Shown here: positions 23,399-33,924 of the stretch, piece after piece | How positions within the stretch are numbered: the first letter of the stretch is position 1 | Layout: every line of letters starts with the position of its first letter | Notes under the pieces: generated by a model | The model's database searches: none | Seen by the model: the letters and a program-made list of their open reading frames with translations, nothing else | Told to the model about the DNA's origin: nothing | Assembly (NCBI GenBank): GCA_947179485.1 | Contig: OX359245.1 | Span: 66,575,067 to 66,639,066, forward strand | Source: Allacma fusca | Lineage: Eukaryota; Arthropoda; Collembola; Symphypleona; Sminthuridae | Length of the DNA: 64,000 bases | Reading direction: 5' to 3' | Program-made: the position numbers and the translations under genes

Positions 23399-24905
23399 CT
23401 ATCCCACAGGTTTTACTCCCCGCTTCAAAACAACAACTGGTAAACGATGAGAAACTGAATAGTGCATGCACAATGTCTTGTGAGCCGTGCAACGGAATCC
23501 ACACAAATTACACATCAACAGTCCAATGTTTGTTTGCCCTTCTCTGAACTTATTATTTCTGATGCGTGAGGATTTCCCAAGTGAGGCTTTGGATTTAATT
23601 ACGTCATGCTTTCTCCTCCCAGGCAAAGACAATGTTCTTTTCGTGTTACAGGAGTATGAACAGAACTTACACTTGTGCGGTTTGTTCCCAATATGGGTCA
23701 ACTCATGTTTCTCAAAATTACTTTTAGAATCGGTCTGAATAGTGCACTTCAAACACTTGATTTTACTTTGACCAGTGTGCCTTCTGCAATGGCTCTGGAA
23801 TGTTGAGTGGCGTTGGAACGTCCAATTGCAAAATTCGCATTGGTAAGGCCTCCTGGCCGAATGAGTTGGCTCGTGTCTTCTTAACAATGCATCACCCACA
23901 AAAGCATAAGAGCAAAGTTTACAGCTGCTTGGCTTCTCCCCCGTGTGAGTACTGAGATGAAGTCTTATTAGTCCATTTTAGTAGATATAATCCTTGACAC
24001 AAAAATAATTGCATTTGTATGGTCTCTCACCCGTGTGGCTCCTGCAATGGCTCAACAGTAAGGCTTTATATTTGAAATCTGAAGGGCACATCCCACATAC
24101 AAAAGGCCTTTCGTTGGAATGAGTTTCTAAATGACGTTTCAAGCCCGAGCCCTTGCCAAATTGCTTGGAGCAAACATGGCACTTGTATAATTTCTCGTTT
24201 AATGAGTCTTCACGTGCCCTTGCAAATAGTCTGGTAGCCGGAACTTGGCCTGACAAATTGGGCACTTGTAAGGGTTTTCATTTGTGTGCGTACCGACGTG
24301 GGCTCGAAGCTGTCCAGGTTGTTTGAAAGATTTAATGCACAAGTTACATTTGTATGGTCTTTCTCCGGTGTGGACTCTACGATGCATCTTTAATGAATAT
24401 GAAGTGATAAACTGGGAAGAGCATTCTTCGCATTCGTATGGTTTCTCTCCTTTATGATTTCTCCTATCCTCTCTTCTAATTTGAAGGAGTGGATAGTGAT
24501 AGTGAAAGTGAAAGTGGTCGTAAGAATCAAATATTCGCGCGCTCATTTCAGTCACTGTAAAGCAAGCCGCTATGTACGATGCTATTTCACTACATAGCGA
24601 AGCAAGCCGGTGGTATATACAGCAAGCTAGGAAGTAAGTAAGCCGAGAAACACAGCAAGCTGGAACTGGAAAAGCTCTCTTCTGCAACAGAGTTAGAGAG
24701 TTTCAGTTCAGCTCACTGTACTTCTTCTCGACTTGCTTGCTATATATATATTCTCAGTAAGGCATGCTTTCCTATTTATTTGCATGGGATGCACATATGT
24801 GCCCATGCAGTTCGATGAGAATAGCAAGCCACACTTTCCGTTCACTTCAGTGTGAGCCTTTCCGAAGGTATTATCAGCGACAGTGTTATCCGCCGCGTGC
24901 TTTTT

Positions 24906-25009
24906 GTGAAATTTTGAATTTCTCTTTCTTGCTTTTATTTGCACGCTTTCCTAACCACCGCTTGGAAAGCATACAAATAAAAGCAAGAAAGAGAATTTCA
25001 AAATTTTAC
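24906..25009. repeat. Foldback 1 (46-nt arms, 12-nt loop)
   Basis: Left arm 24906-24951 and right arm 24964-25009 are reverse complements at about 42 of 46 positions. The arms contain TTTCTTGCTTTTATTTG and its complement. A transcript would form a long, nearly perfect hairpin. Confidence 0.85.
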
Positions 25010-25047
25010 AAAAAGCCTGTACCAATCTTCTCCGCCACGTACTTTTA

Positions 25048-25147
25048 GTGAAATTTTGGGATTCTCTTTCTTGCTTTTATTTGTATGCTTTCCCAACCAC
25101 CGCTTGGAAAGCATACAAATAAAAACAATAAAGAGAATTTCATTCAC
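25048..25147. repeat. Foldback 2, a tandem copy of foldback 1
   Basis: The arms are approximately 25048-25093 and 25106-25147, and the loop CCAACCACCGCTT closely matches that of foldback 1. The outer ends have diverged more. Both foldbacks share arm sequence, so the pair arose by tandem duplication of a hairpin unit. Confidence 0.8.
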
Positions 25148-25202
25148 AGAAAGCCTGTTAATTTCGGATTCCATTTTCAATTCCAGTGTCAAGTCCAGTT
25201 CG

Positions 25203-25428
25203 GTGTCAAGTTCAGTCGTGAGTCAAGTTCAGTCGGGAGTCAAGTTCAGTCGGGAGTCAAGTTCAGTCAAGAGTCAAGTTCAGTGAAGAGTCAAGTTCAG
25301 TCGGGAGTCAAGTTCAGTCGGGAGTCAAGTTCAGTCAAGAGTCAAGTTCAGTCGTGAGTCAAGTTCAGTCGTGAGTCAAGTTCAGTCGTGAGTCAAGTTC
25401 AGTCGGGAGTCAAGTTCAGTCGTGAGTC
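25203..25428. repeat. 17-bp tandem satellite, about 13 copies
   Basis: The unit is AGTCAAGTTCAGTCGGG, with variants ending CGTG, CAAG and GAAG. Copies are in direct orientation and nearly uniform in length. The period is not a multiple of three. A related decayed array follows at 25570-25700. Confidence 0.9.
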
Positions 25429-25569
25429 AAGTGTCATCCAGAGTCGACACCTGTCCAGGTCAGAGTAGTTAGTCAATTCCTTCATCGTTTAATCGTGGTT
25501 ATAGAGTACAACTAAGTATTTGGTTGACTAATGTATAGTTTTTTTACAGTAATTTTTTTTATAATTATA

Positions 25570-25700
25570 GATTCAAGTCCAGTTCAGTCAGTCAAATCCA
25601 GTTCACATTCCAGTACAGTTCAAAGTCAAGTCCTGTCCAGTTCAAAGTCAAGTCCAGTCCAGTTCAAAGTCAAGTCGAGTTAAGTCCACATTCGAGTCCA
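25570..25700. repeat. Degenerate AGTCCAGTTCAAAGTCA array
   Basis: Irregular copies with a period of about 21 bp, built from AGTCCAGT, TTCAAAGTCA and CAAGTCC. This looks like an older derivative of the 17-bp satellite, separated from it by about 140 bp of unrelated sequence. Confidence 0.7.
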
Positions 25701-25830
25701 GCCCACCCTATTGCAGTCATCCGTGTTATCCTTTGGGTTCTATTGGTGCCTCTTGATTTTTACTCTTGAAATGAATGGCTTTTGATTTTTGCTAAATTTG
25801 ATTGTTACTTTTGATGGTTGATAATACGAA

Positions 25831-25984
25831 GGCCAGCGCTCTGCCAAAGTGGGTGAACGATGGCCAGCGCCCTGCCAAAGTGGGTGAACGATGGCCAGCG
25901 CCCTGCCAAAGTGGGTGAACGATGGCCAGCGCCCTGCCAAAGTGGGTGAACGATGGCCAGCGCCCTGCCAAAGTGGGTGAGGAT
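25831..25984. repeat. 31-bp minisatellite, five near-identical copies
   Basis: The unit starts GGCCAGCGCCCTGCCAAAGT and ends GGGTGAACGAT. Copies differ only by one T in the first and a 3-base loss in the last. It is much more GC-rich than its surroundings. The near identity points to recent expansion. It sits directly upstream of the exon that starts at 26039. Confidence 0.9.
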
Positions 25985-26043
25985 AGTAGTGGTAGAGTAA
26001 GGTCGGCAATTCGGGATAACTGTTTTTTCTTTTTACAGATTGA

Positions 26044-26479
26044 ATGAACGGGATTAGGCAATCTGGCCCGGTGGTGCGGGCACAGGGTCAAGGTGGACAA
26101 CCTCAGGGTCACGGTGGACTGTCCAATAACGGACCACGTAGGCCTAACGTCCGTGTACGGAATGTGTGTAGATTTTGCGTCTACTGCAGCCACACCATCG
26201 AGTGGTCGGTTCGTCTTCGTTCCTGGGCGGCTTGCACCTATGAGTATTGTCTTCAACCAGTTGACCAGCCTGTGCCATTACCACCAGTACCAGAGGGTTG
26301 GAGTATTTGTCGTGGTTGTGAATTGGTGTTCATTAAAGGTACAATTTATTATTGAAATAATTAAAATATAAGTCGTTTTCCAGACGTTGATCTTTAGTGC
26401 ACAATAGTATGTTTTTAGCTGTTAATTATTAAAATTTATTTTTATAGATGGGCAGCGATTTTGTGGATTGTGTCAATGA
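26044..26479 (+). CDS. Small spliced cysteine-rich (zinc-ribbon-like) protein
   Basis: A predicted 108-residue protein in two exons. Exon 1 coding is 26044-26338, the intron 26339-26447 (AAAG|GTACAA ... TTTTTATAG|AT), and exon 2 coding 26448-26479. The N-terminus is Gly/Gln/Pro/Arg-rich (GQGGQPQGHGG). It is followed by CRFCVYC, then CTYEYC, then a Pro-rich LPPVPEGW. The last Cys pair of exon 1 is CRGC, and splicing adds FCGLCQ, completing a C-x2-C...C-x2-C ribbon across the junction. Without splicing the frame ends after only five codons (GTIYY). A strong acceptor (TTTTTTCTTTTTACAG, exon from 26039) precedes the ATG, so a non-coding upstream exon is likely. AATAAA follows at 26555. I do not recognise the family. 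It could be a captured host gene or cargo of the insertion. The overlapping frame from 26093 is less convincing. Confidence 0.6.
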
Positions 26480-26554
26480 AGTTTGAAATTTGTGACAAGG
26501 AAGAAGAGTTCAACAATGAAGAGCAACTGTTATTGGAGAACATGCTTTTGGACG

Positions 26555-26560
26555 AATAAA
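26555..26560 (+). terminator. Poly(A) signal of the cysteine-rich gene
   Basis: AATAAA lies 75 bases after the predicted stop and is followed by a T-rich stretch (TTTTATTTTCATT). A 27-codon acidic frame, MKFEICDKEEEF and onward, starts in an ATGA overlap with the stop and ends in this signal. I consider it 3' UTR. Confidence 0.6.
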
Positions 26561-26991
26561 ATTTTAATATTTTATTTTCATTCAGATTGATGATTTCTGA
26601 TGGTTTCTGATGATTTATGATGATAATTCAATGACTTTTTATTATGAAATTAAAGCCCTTCATTAAATACAACGGTTCTGTTATGTACGTTTTATCAACA
26701 TGCTGTTAATATAGCACATTATTATTATTATTCATGCTATTGCCTAGAAATGTTGTAATTTGTTAAACGTTACTACCACCATTAATAATAACCCGTTTTT
26801 ACTCATAGTCAACTCTATGTAGCATTTTCTAGAGCCAATTCTCGAGACAATGTAAAAGTATTTGTTGATAAAACTGAGGACCAGGGTGAACTACAGGGTC
26901 CAGGGAATGGTACTTATACAATTAATTATGTGTAACCCGAAATATTATAATTTGCAATAAAATTTAACATTTTACCGGATATTAAGCTTAT

Positions 26992-27091
26992 ACTAGCACT
27001 GCAAAGCCAGCTATTGCGTACAACTATTTACTGCCTTCGATACTTACATTTGCCTTATTGAGCCAGCAATAGCTGGCTGTGCAGTGCTAGT
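26992..27091. mobile_element. 100-bp hairpin MITE
   Basis: The terminal inverted repeats begin ACTAGCACTGCAAAGCCAGC and end GCTGGCTGTGCAGTGCTAGT. They match at 24 of 25 positions, around a 50-bp centre. The element forms the right edge of the insertion in D, directly against the zinc-finger sequence. No target duplication could be assigned. Confidence 0.7.
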
Positions 27092-27533
27092 GAAGATTAA
27101 GTTGAGCGGTGGAAGGAAACGCGGAGGAGCACTCTTCGCATTTGTATGGTCTTTCACCAGTGTAGACTCTCACATGAACGATTAGGTCATGTTTCTTAGT
27201 AAATTTTGAAAAGCAGTATTCACACTGAAATTTTCTTTCCATTATTGGGCCCAGAATTAAATTTCCAGCCGAATTATTAGTCACTATAGAAGAAGAAAAG
27301 TATGCTTATACCTTTTGTAACTTGCAACATACAGTGAATTTCCTCTATAATGGTTCCGAAGGGATGGCAAAATAACTGCAAAATATTAAGTTGTCATTAT
27401 TTTTTTCTATTATATAATGTATACGTAATCTTGGGTATAATTTAACGATGTCTTTATAAAGGAATTGGTATTCGACAGGAAAACTCACTTAAACCACTTA
27501 TACGATGCTATCTGTTTCGGTGACTGCGTATGT

Positions 27534-27544
27534 ACCTTTTTTAT
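27534..27544 (-). promoter_or_regulatory. TATA box upstream of pseudogene D
   Basis: The minus strand reads TTCTCTATAAAAAAGGTAC at the conserved unit position. It is intact although the downstream gene is dead. Confidence 0.5.
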
Positions 27545-28048
27545 AGAGAACTGACATTGCTCTTATGATTTTTATGGGTAAATTTGCGTAACGAAGTTAG
27601 CTGTTCCAACTTTTCTGCGTGTGGCACAGACTGTTCCATTGAATCTGCAGCATAGATGGTATAGACACTTTGTAACATGAATTGGACAAAATGACTCTTC
27701 AAATATGACATTACATGGCACACAATTTATTAATGTAGATTAGTTAAGGGTATGAATGGTAGGGTGAGCAGTGACAAAACTGATGTACATGCATTAGTGC
27801 AGGAGTACAGCAAACGAATGGGACCTCACATGAGTAAAGGTGTATCAGGTTCATTTGTATTTAAAATTATATTTTAACGATCTCTATACAGTAAAGCTAA
27901 AATTTGGGTGACATACTACACGAAATATCTGGCTACAAATAATTATTTGGGACGAATTCACAATCAGCTAGATTACTTCCTATAGAATGCCAAGAATACG
28001 TTCTAACAGGGGAGTATTCGAATTTCTAGAATCTTTCTTATCCACTAG

Positions 28049-28576
28049 CAGGGTTGGTTTGGTTTAAACCAAATGATTTAAACCATGGTTTAAACCATGG
28101 TTTAAACCAAACGGTTTTTTTAATAAAAACCAATGGTTTAAACCAAACACCTAAAATTTTAATATTTTCAATCCAAAACGCTTATATTTCGTCGTGCACA
28201 AAACTTGTGCAGTTACTGTGATATTGTGTAGTTAAACTTTAGTGAAGTAAATAATACTATTAGCTTTTAGTCTTGTACATTTAGAAATTCGGAATCGTTT
28301 GTAAAATGAAAAATGCCAAACTTGTGTTTATGCTGCAAAGTTATCATTAAAATTATATCCAAATTATTAAATATTTAATGCTTTGTGATACTTACTGAGT
28401 TTGGGAAATAAGTAAATTTGTTCAAATTCACATGTTTTTTCATATTAATGAATGTTTTGCATTGAAAATTTGTTTAAACCAAAAAAACGTGGTTTAAACC
28501 AAAAAAACCCGGTTTACACCAAAAAAACCTGGTTGTTTGGTTTTTTTGAGAAAAACCAAAAAAAAACCCAACCCTG
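28049..28576. mobile_element. hAT MITE filled with GGTTTAAACC words
   Basis: A perfect 8-bp target duplication, TCCACTAG, flanks it (28041-28048 and 28577-28584). The empty site is visible in the right copy at 59085-59100 (CTTATCCACTAGGTAATG). The ends are CAGGGTTGG and CCAACCCTG. The outer 100 bp on each side consists of GGTTTAAACCA or its variant ACCAAAAAAACC repeated. The central 300 bp is unique AT-rich DNA with no coding capacity. It is non-autonomous and inserted after the segmental duplication. Confidence 0.92.
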
Positions 28577-28589
28577 TCCACTAGGCAAT

Positions 28590-31500
28590 GTTAAAATTCA
28601 AATTTAGGCAACGTGCATATGCATAATTATTCCATTGAGCCAATTCATTTGAAGAATAATTGTAGGTGAGAATTACATGAAGACATGTTCACTGGAATAT
28701 GCTCGTGGCTTTTTGACTGGAGAAAGTTACCAGCACAATCTGCACATTCTTATCAGTACTAAGGCATGCATACTTCTGTATTCAAGGAACTTAGCGTTCA
28801 AAGGAGCATTCTGAATTAAAATAATCATTATCTGCATATTTTGAAATAACACTACGCACATTTTCTTTTGTTTTACTTCAACGAATATTGGTTTACATAG
28901 TTCAAGGAAAGCGATGAAGTAGATAAAGCTAATTGCATTAGGATGAAGAATGAAGGAGATGCAACTGTCTTGATCCTTCCAGCTCTCTCTACTCCTAGTA
29001 ATGTTCTAACAGTTCTTGCAATCTTCTTTGCATTCCCTCCACATTCCATTTATGAATCCCAATTTTGCAGCCATTGACCGATATAAGAACTAATTAATTT
29101 TAAATGTATTTGTTTTAAGTTCAGCGCAATTTTATTTTGACACAAACACAGATACAATTTATTAACTGCCGTTAAATTTCGTAAACACTAATGATTTATT
29201 GATTTATTATTACTATGGTGTCTAATTGTGATTGACAGTTTGATACATGCTAAATATTAATTTCGCTATGTATTTGCAGGAAAATGTACAGGAACTTTAG
29301 GAAGTTGTACAGTTCCCCCCTTTCAGTTGACTTAAAAGGAATTTAAGTACACTTGCTGGAAATATTGAAATTAGAACTTCTTCCAGAATTCGGATATGAA
29401 TAAATTAGTAATATTTAACCTATATAATATTTCCGCTCCGCTTTATTTCCGTTTGTTCCTCACATAGTGAACCCGCCTTATCAGAGCAATAACCAAAGAT
29501 ACGAACTACTATTATTGTAAAAAACACTTGTACCGAGCATGAATATACCCTGTCGTTGTTACTTTTTCGAAGAAAGTATTATAATTTAAAACATAACCAA
29601 TTTAAAAAATGCCCCCCAATGTGAAACAGAATTAGTTTTTTCTGGATTACACTAAATTTCTTTTGTTTTACTGGTTAAATGATAAATACAGATATGTCAA
29701 AATTACCCGAAGACAACAATAAACTCTAAGGGCTTGAAGGCTAAACAAGCCAATCAAACAAAATTTGAGAAGTTGCTGTGATTCTGGGCATTTTACAGAA
29801 AGTAAAATAATCAATAACTAATTTACAGACTGTCCGCGCTTAACAATCTTCAGGGAAATAACAGGTAATCCGTGACCAATAAATTAATGCTTGCAAAGTT
29901 CCACATTGATTTTAGGTAAATGTAGTGGTCCAGATTTCTTATGAAATAAACATTTAACTTAATTTCTCCATGATGTTTTTTTAATGATTTGTCAAGTAGT
30001 TTGACATTTTATCTTAAATTGTAATTCACTACCACTTGGAAATTAATATAATTATTACTAACGAGGTTGTAAAATATTTTAAAATCCAACCATCATTTGA
30101 AAAACTCGCATGACATGTTTGAAGGCATCTATCTCTCACTGGTAATTATGCATAACAATTTTAGTATGACTTTAGAATCTCTACGGAAATGAACGTTGTT
30201 TGGAATTTTTAACCATTGTAATGAATTCCTTTAATTTTGTAAATATGTGAATGGGTTTTCGTGAAGTGCTTTTGCGCTTTAGGTATCACTAAATTACATA
30301 TCCTAAAGATCCCATGACTACATGTGAATGTGTATTTTGTACACAGTTATTCAGTCATAAATTATTGTTCAAAATTGTCTTTCAACGTCAGTTTTGTTTT
30401 TGTATCCGAGTTGGAATGCCTGTTTGACTATTATTTTGTGTTGCTGGTAAGACTCATTTTGATAATTATGAAATCTCATACTTTTTATTCCCTCCCAGCC
30501 TGGACTTGCTTACAATAATGTATTTATCTGTGGTCAAATGATAAGCTCCTGGGTCATAAGTAGGCTATGATATAGGAAGTATCTTATGACAATTTCTTGG
30601 CTAGAATTTAGGAAAATATAATTGTTGGAAAGCAAAATTATGTAATTATACGGCATGTGTAGACCCGTTGAGTACCCGTTACTTATAGTCTCGTCCTATA
30701 TTGAATGAGTTTCACAACGCACAGAAAGTTAAACCTCATATTGTGCTTTAACTACTTAAGTACACGTTAAGTATAGCGCTGAAAGGAAACTATTTGAATA
30801 TTTGAAAACAAACACTTCACTTTTGAATATAGAGAACATTCATTTTCTTTTATATTCAATCACAAGAGAAACACTAAATTGGGATGTATGTGTGGGTCCT
30901 CTAAATATGTATCATGTCCAGACAAAAAGAGTCAACGAAAACAAAATTGTCAACGATCTACACTGTAAGCTTTGTTGCAAATGAACAACTTCATTCAAAA
31001 TGGCGTAGCAATACAAATGCATTTTTATTTTGTGGGTATGCTTTAATGGTACTTGTATCTCCCCTGTAACTTACCCCAGCGTCAACCAGTCCACAGCTGG
31101 GCGCACAACGTTTGATTTAAAGATTTTATTTGGGTGTGTAAGTCGTGAGGAATATTTTGTAAATCAATCTTGGCCATGATTCATGCTTACGTTTTCTAGA
31201 CTACATCAAAACAGGCTAAGATTTACTCTTTAATTTGAGCTTACATTGTTATGAAGCTCTCTTTCTGGGTTTTATTTTAGTCATGTGTGTAAAAAATGTT
31301 CCTACTCTTAATTGTAGATAGTATGAGTAGATATATAAAGTCTGCAGTATGACAATTAACTTGTACTTGTATTTTTGATTCTCGTCTAATAAAGTCTCTT
31401 TGTCAATCTCAAAAAGATCCTTCAAAGTTGAAGTTGTCAGGTTTGATTTTCTGGTAGCAGAGCGTGGTTGTTCAAAAAGATATTTGTGAATTTTAAATTT

Positions 31501-31640
31501 CACAAAATTTTAAACTTTTTTGAAAACTGTCCATTGACTTTTATGTGTGGTCTTATTTGTCCAGAGAGTAACTTACTGACTTTAAAATAAAGTATTTGAG
31601 TTTTAAAATATTGAGAAACCGGAAAAACAAAGAATAGGGA
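28590..31640. other. Spacer of units D and 5
   Basis: No gene was found. The 5' spacer of D runs to about 29300. About 0.7 kb of unit-specific DNA follows, then the 3' spacer of a fifth unit (29990-31200), matching 21500-22500 block for block. The finger exon expected next is absent. The whole stretch is collinear with 59100-62560. Confidence 0.5.
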
Positions 31641-31653
31641 ACTTGAATTTTTA

Positions 31654-31920
31654 CCTCGCTTTGTAATTTTAAGATTTCATTCATACATTGATTGTTAGAA
31701 TCTTCTGAAATCTCTTTGTAGTGGTTCCCAGGGGATGACGAAATATCTGCAAAATGTTGTGTTGTCAATATATCGGGCTATTATGTAATGTATACGTAAT
31801 CCTGGCAAGAATTCAATGACGTCAACATATAGGAAATGGTATCCAAGAGGAAAGATCACTGATACCACTTATATGATGTAATGTGTTCCGGTGACTGAGT
31901 ATTTACATACCGTTTTTATA
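31654..31920 (-). promoter_or_regulatory. Orphan promoter and first exon, unit 5 (left)
   Basis: The TATA box (minus strand TTCTCTATAAAAACGGTA, 31911-31920), exon 1 and donor (AGCGAG|GTAAAAATTC at 31655/31654) match the other units. No zinc-finger exon lies downstream on the minus strand before unit D. Either the finger exon was deleted or the transcript uses another acceptor. The cassette also survives in the right copy. Confidence 0.6.
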
Positions 31921-33837
31921 GAGAAGTGACACTGCTCTTATGATTTTTGTGGGTAAATTTGCGTACTGAAAATTCCGGGCGGTACAGACTGTTTCAGTGA
32001 ATGTGCATCTTGGATGGTAGATATGTTGTAACATAAATGAAATCTTATAGACAGAAGGGCTCTTCCAAATATTGCTCTACATGACACAAAATATATTGAT
32101 GTCGGGATAGGGTGAGTATGGATAAACTGATGCATTTAAGTTAGTGTAGGAGTACAGCAATACTGTGTGATCTCACATATTCGGCGCCATGTCATAATTA
32201 CATACAATTATAGGGTCAGTGGTTCCATGAATGTAAGCTGACGCGGCCTTGCTAAACAAGGGTGTATCAGGTTCATATTTTATTTGAAATTATATTTGAA
32301 CGATCTCAACAGTAAAACTAAGAGGTAGGTAACATACACGAAGTATTTGGCTACAAATTATTATTTGAGACAAACTCACAATCTGCCAGCTTACTTCCTT
32401 TAGAATGCCAAGATTAAGTTCTAGCAGGAGAGCATTGGAATTTCGAGAACCTTTCTTATCCATAATTTATTGTTAAAATTCAAATTTGGGAACTTGCATA
32501 ACCAGATATCATTCAGCCAATTTATTTGAAGATTTATTGTAAGTAAGATTTACATGAAAATACGTTTGCTTGTGCTGGTGTATGCCCGTAGCAGGAGACA
32601 GAAGTTATCAGCACAAACTAGCATTCTTATCAATACTAAGGCATAATTATGTATTTAGGCAATCAAGGAATTTAACACTCACAGAAGTATTCTGAATTGA
32701 AATTATCTTAAACTTTGAGCTAACAATACACACAATTCTAAAGCTTGCAGACTACAAACCGTCCATACGTTTTTAATTCTAATGTAATATCTTACAGCAA
32801 GAGGATAAGATAATTTTATTGTATGTATACACAAATACAAATTTGCATATGTGCTTCAACTTCAACGGATATTTTTTTGCACAGTTCAAGGAAAGAGGAT
32901 GAAGTAAAACTAATTACATTGGGATGAGCAATGATGGAGATGCGACTGTCTTGTTCTTTTCCGCTCTCTCAATTTCAATTTCAATCAATTATTTTAAGTT
33001 CAAGGAAATTTTATTTCAACACAAACACAGATGCGTTAAATTCCAGTTAAATTTCGTAAATGCTAATAACTTTTTAACTCTTTAATTATTTCATTATTAT
33101 ATCCTGTAGTGTCTAACTGTGACTGATAATTTGAATCGAGATGCATATTCAACTTCCATTAATACACTAATATTTCCTTAACATTTTGATACTCCTCAAA
33201 ATTTCATATTATAAATCCCAATATTGCAGTAGTTGACCAAAACATGCACTAGTTCAATCTAAATTTATTTATTTTAAGTTCAACACAATTTTATTTCTAA
33301 AAAAGCACAGATGCGTATATGTACGTTACAAATTACAGTTAAATTTTGTATACTATGAATTACTACACTATTATTAAATACTATCATATTAAATATATTA
33401 AATACTTACGACTTATTATTGTATTTTTACGCACTATGATGTCTAAATGTGGTTGACAGTGTGAAACATTATGCATATTCATTTTGACATGTAATAGCAG
33501 GACCACGTGCATGAAGGCGTACAGTTTCACTCTTTTTTAGTTGATTAAAAAAGGAATTAAGAGGACATGTTGCAAACATTCAAATTGAACTTTTTTCAAC
33601 GTTCGATTGGAATTAAAATAATAACTAGCAATCAAGCAATCCGCCAACGCGGATGGGATGTCTAGTACCAATGAATTTTAATTTAGATAAAAATTTGAAT
33701 GCAACAATGTTATTTTATACAAATACCCTAGAAGTTTTATTTTTTGTAATAATTACACTGTTTTTTTAATAATTAAATGCTGTTGTGATAAGTAGGCTGT
33801 ACATGGCTGTTTGAAACGGTAATAATTATTATGAAAC

Positions 33838-33865
33838 TATATAAGCTGGTCAAATGCTAATCAGT
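33838..33865 (+). promoter_or_regulatory. Candidate TATA/Inr promoter ahead of the gypsy element
   Basis: TATATAAG is followed about 23 nt later by ATCAGTCAG, an arthropod-type initiator (TCAGT). It lies about 1 kb upstream of the first gag-like frame and could be the surviving U3/R of a 5' LTR. I could not identify an LTR pair, so the assignment is tentative. Confidence 0.35.
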
Positions 33866-33924
33866 CAGCCTTGCTTTGAAATTGTCATTGTTAATTTGCA
33901 TGGTGCTGGACAACTTTGCTAAAA

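Larger units (their letters stand above)
24468..27090. mobile_element. 2.6 kb cargo insertion inside pseudogene D
   Basis: Comparison with intact order in F (CCTATGAAGATTAAGTTGAG near 58148) gives breakpoints after CTCCTAT at 24467 and before TGAAGATTAAG at 27091. The insert holds AGCAAGC-rich sequence, two foldbacks, two tandem repeat arrays, a spliced gene and a terminal 100-bp hairpin. No terminal inverted repeat spans the whole insert and no clean target duplication was found. It may be a composite of several insertions, or filler DNA captured at a break. The right copy (F) lacks it. Confidence 0.7.
23399..27242 (-). pseudogene. Zinc-finger pseudogene D, split by a 2.6 kb insertion
   Basis: Finger 1 and most of finger 2 lie at 27087-27242. 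The remainder lies at 23399-24467, with the inserted segment 24468-27090 between them. The conserved MGP start codon is CTG here; the next Met is in MERKF. Finger 1 has lost its last His (VRVY). Fingers 3-5 (to 24199) and 6-8 (24265-23978) are in different frames, stops follow in finger 8-9, and the C-terminal fingers 10-13 are open again (23899-23399). An in-frame Tyr insertion turns CNFC into CNYFC in finger 8. The 5' intron has collapsed: GTATAAGC and the acceptor are only about 30 bp apart. D and F form a subfamily with canonical finger-6 spacing, unlike A, B, C and E. Confidence 0.85.
1848..33260. repeat. Left copy of large segmental duplication
   Basis: Starting at GTTTGTCCCTACAACTACTT, this block is collinear and highly similar to the block that begins near 42973. 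Matching landmarks include the spacers 1848-2250 and 42973-44110, 3100-7100 and 44400-48560, the zinc-finger genes, and the terminal stretch ending at AACATGCACTAGT (33240-33255 and the last bases of the window). The left copy is about 31 kb and the right about 21 kb. The difference comes mainly from three finger units (A, B, C) on the left against one (E) on the right, plus lineage-specific mobile elements. The right copy runs off the window, so the true extent is unknown. Confidence 0.9.

Noticed and set aside
25831-25984. CRISPR-like array
   Set aside because: The 31-bp units are contiguous with no spacers and lie in eukaryotic DNA. It is a minisatellite.
26093-26371. Overlapping 92-codon frame in the cysteine-rich gene
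   Set aside because: It has no cysteine pattern, and splicing it gives a short unrelated tail. The frame from 26044 gains a complete ribbon on splicing.
31553-31768. Possible coding first exon ending ILKLQSE
   Set aside because: The frame is not shared with A or C because of indels that are not multiples of three. Joining in phase 0 to the finger exon gives an immediate TGA. Treated as 5' UTR.
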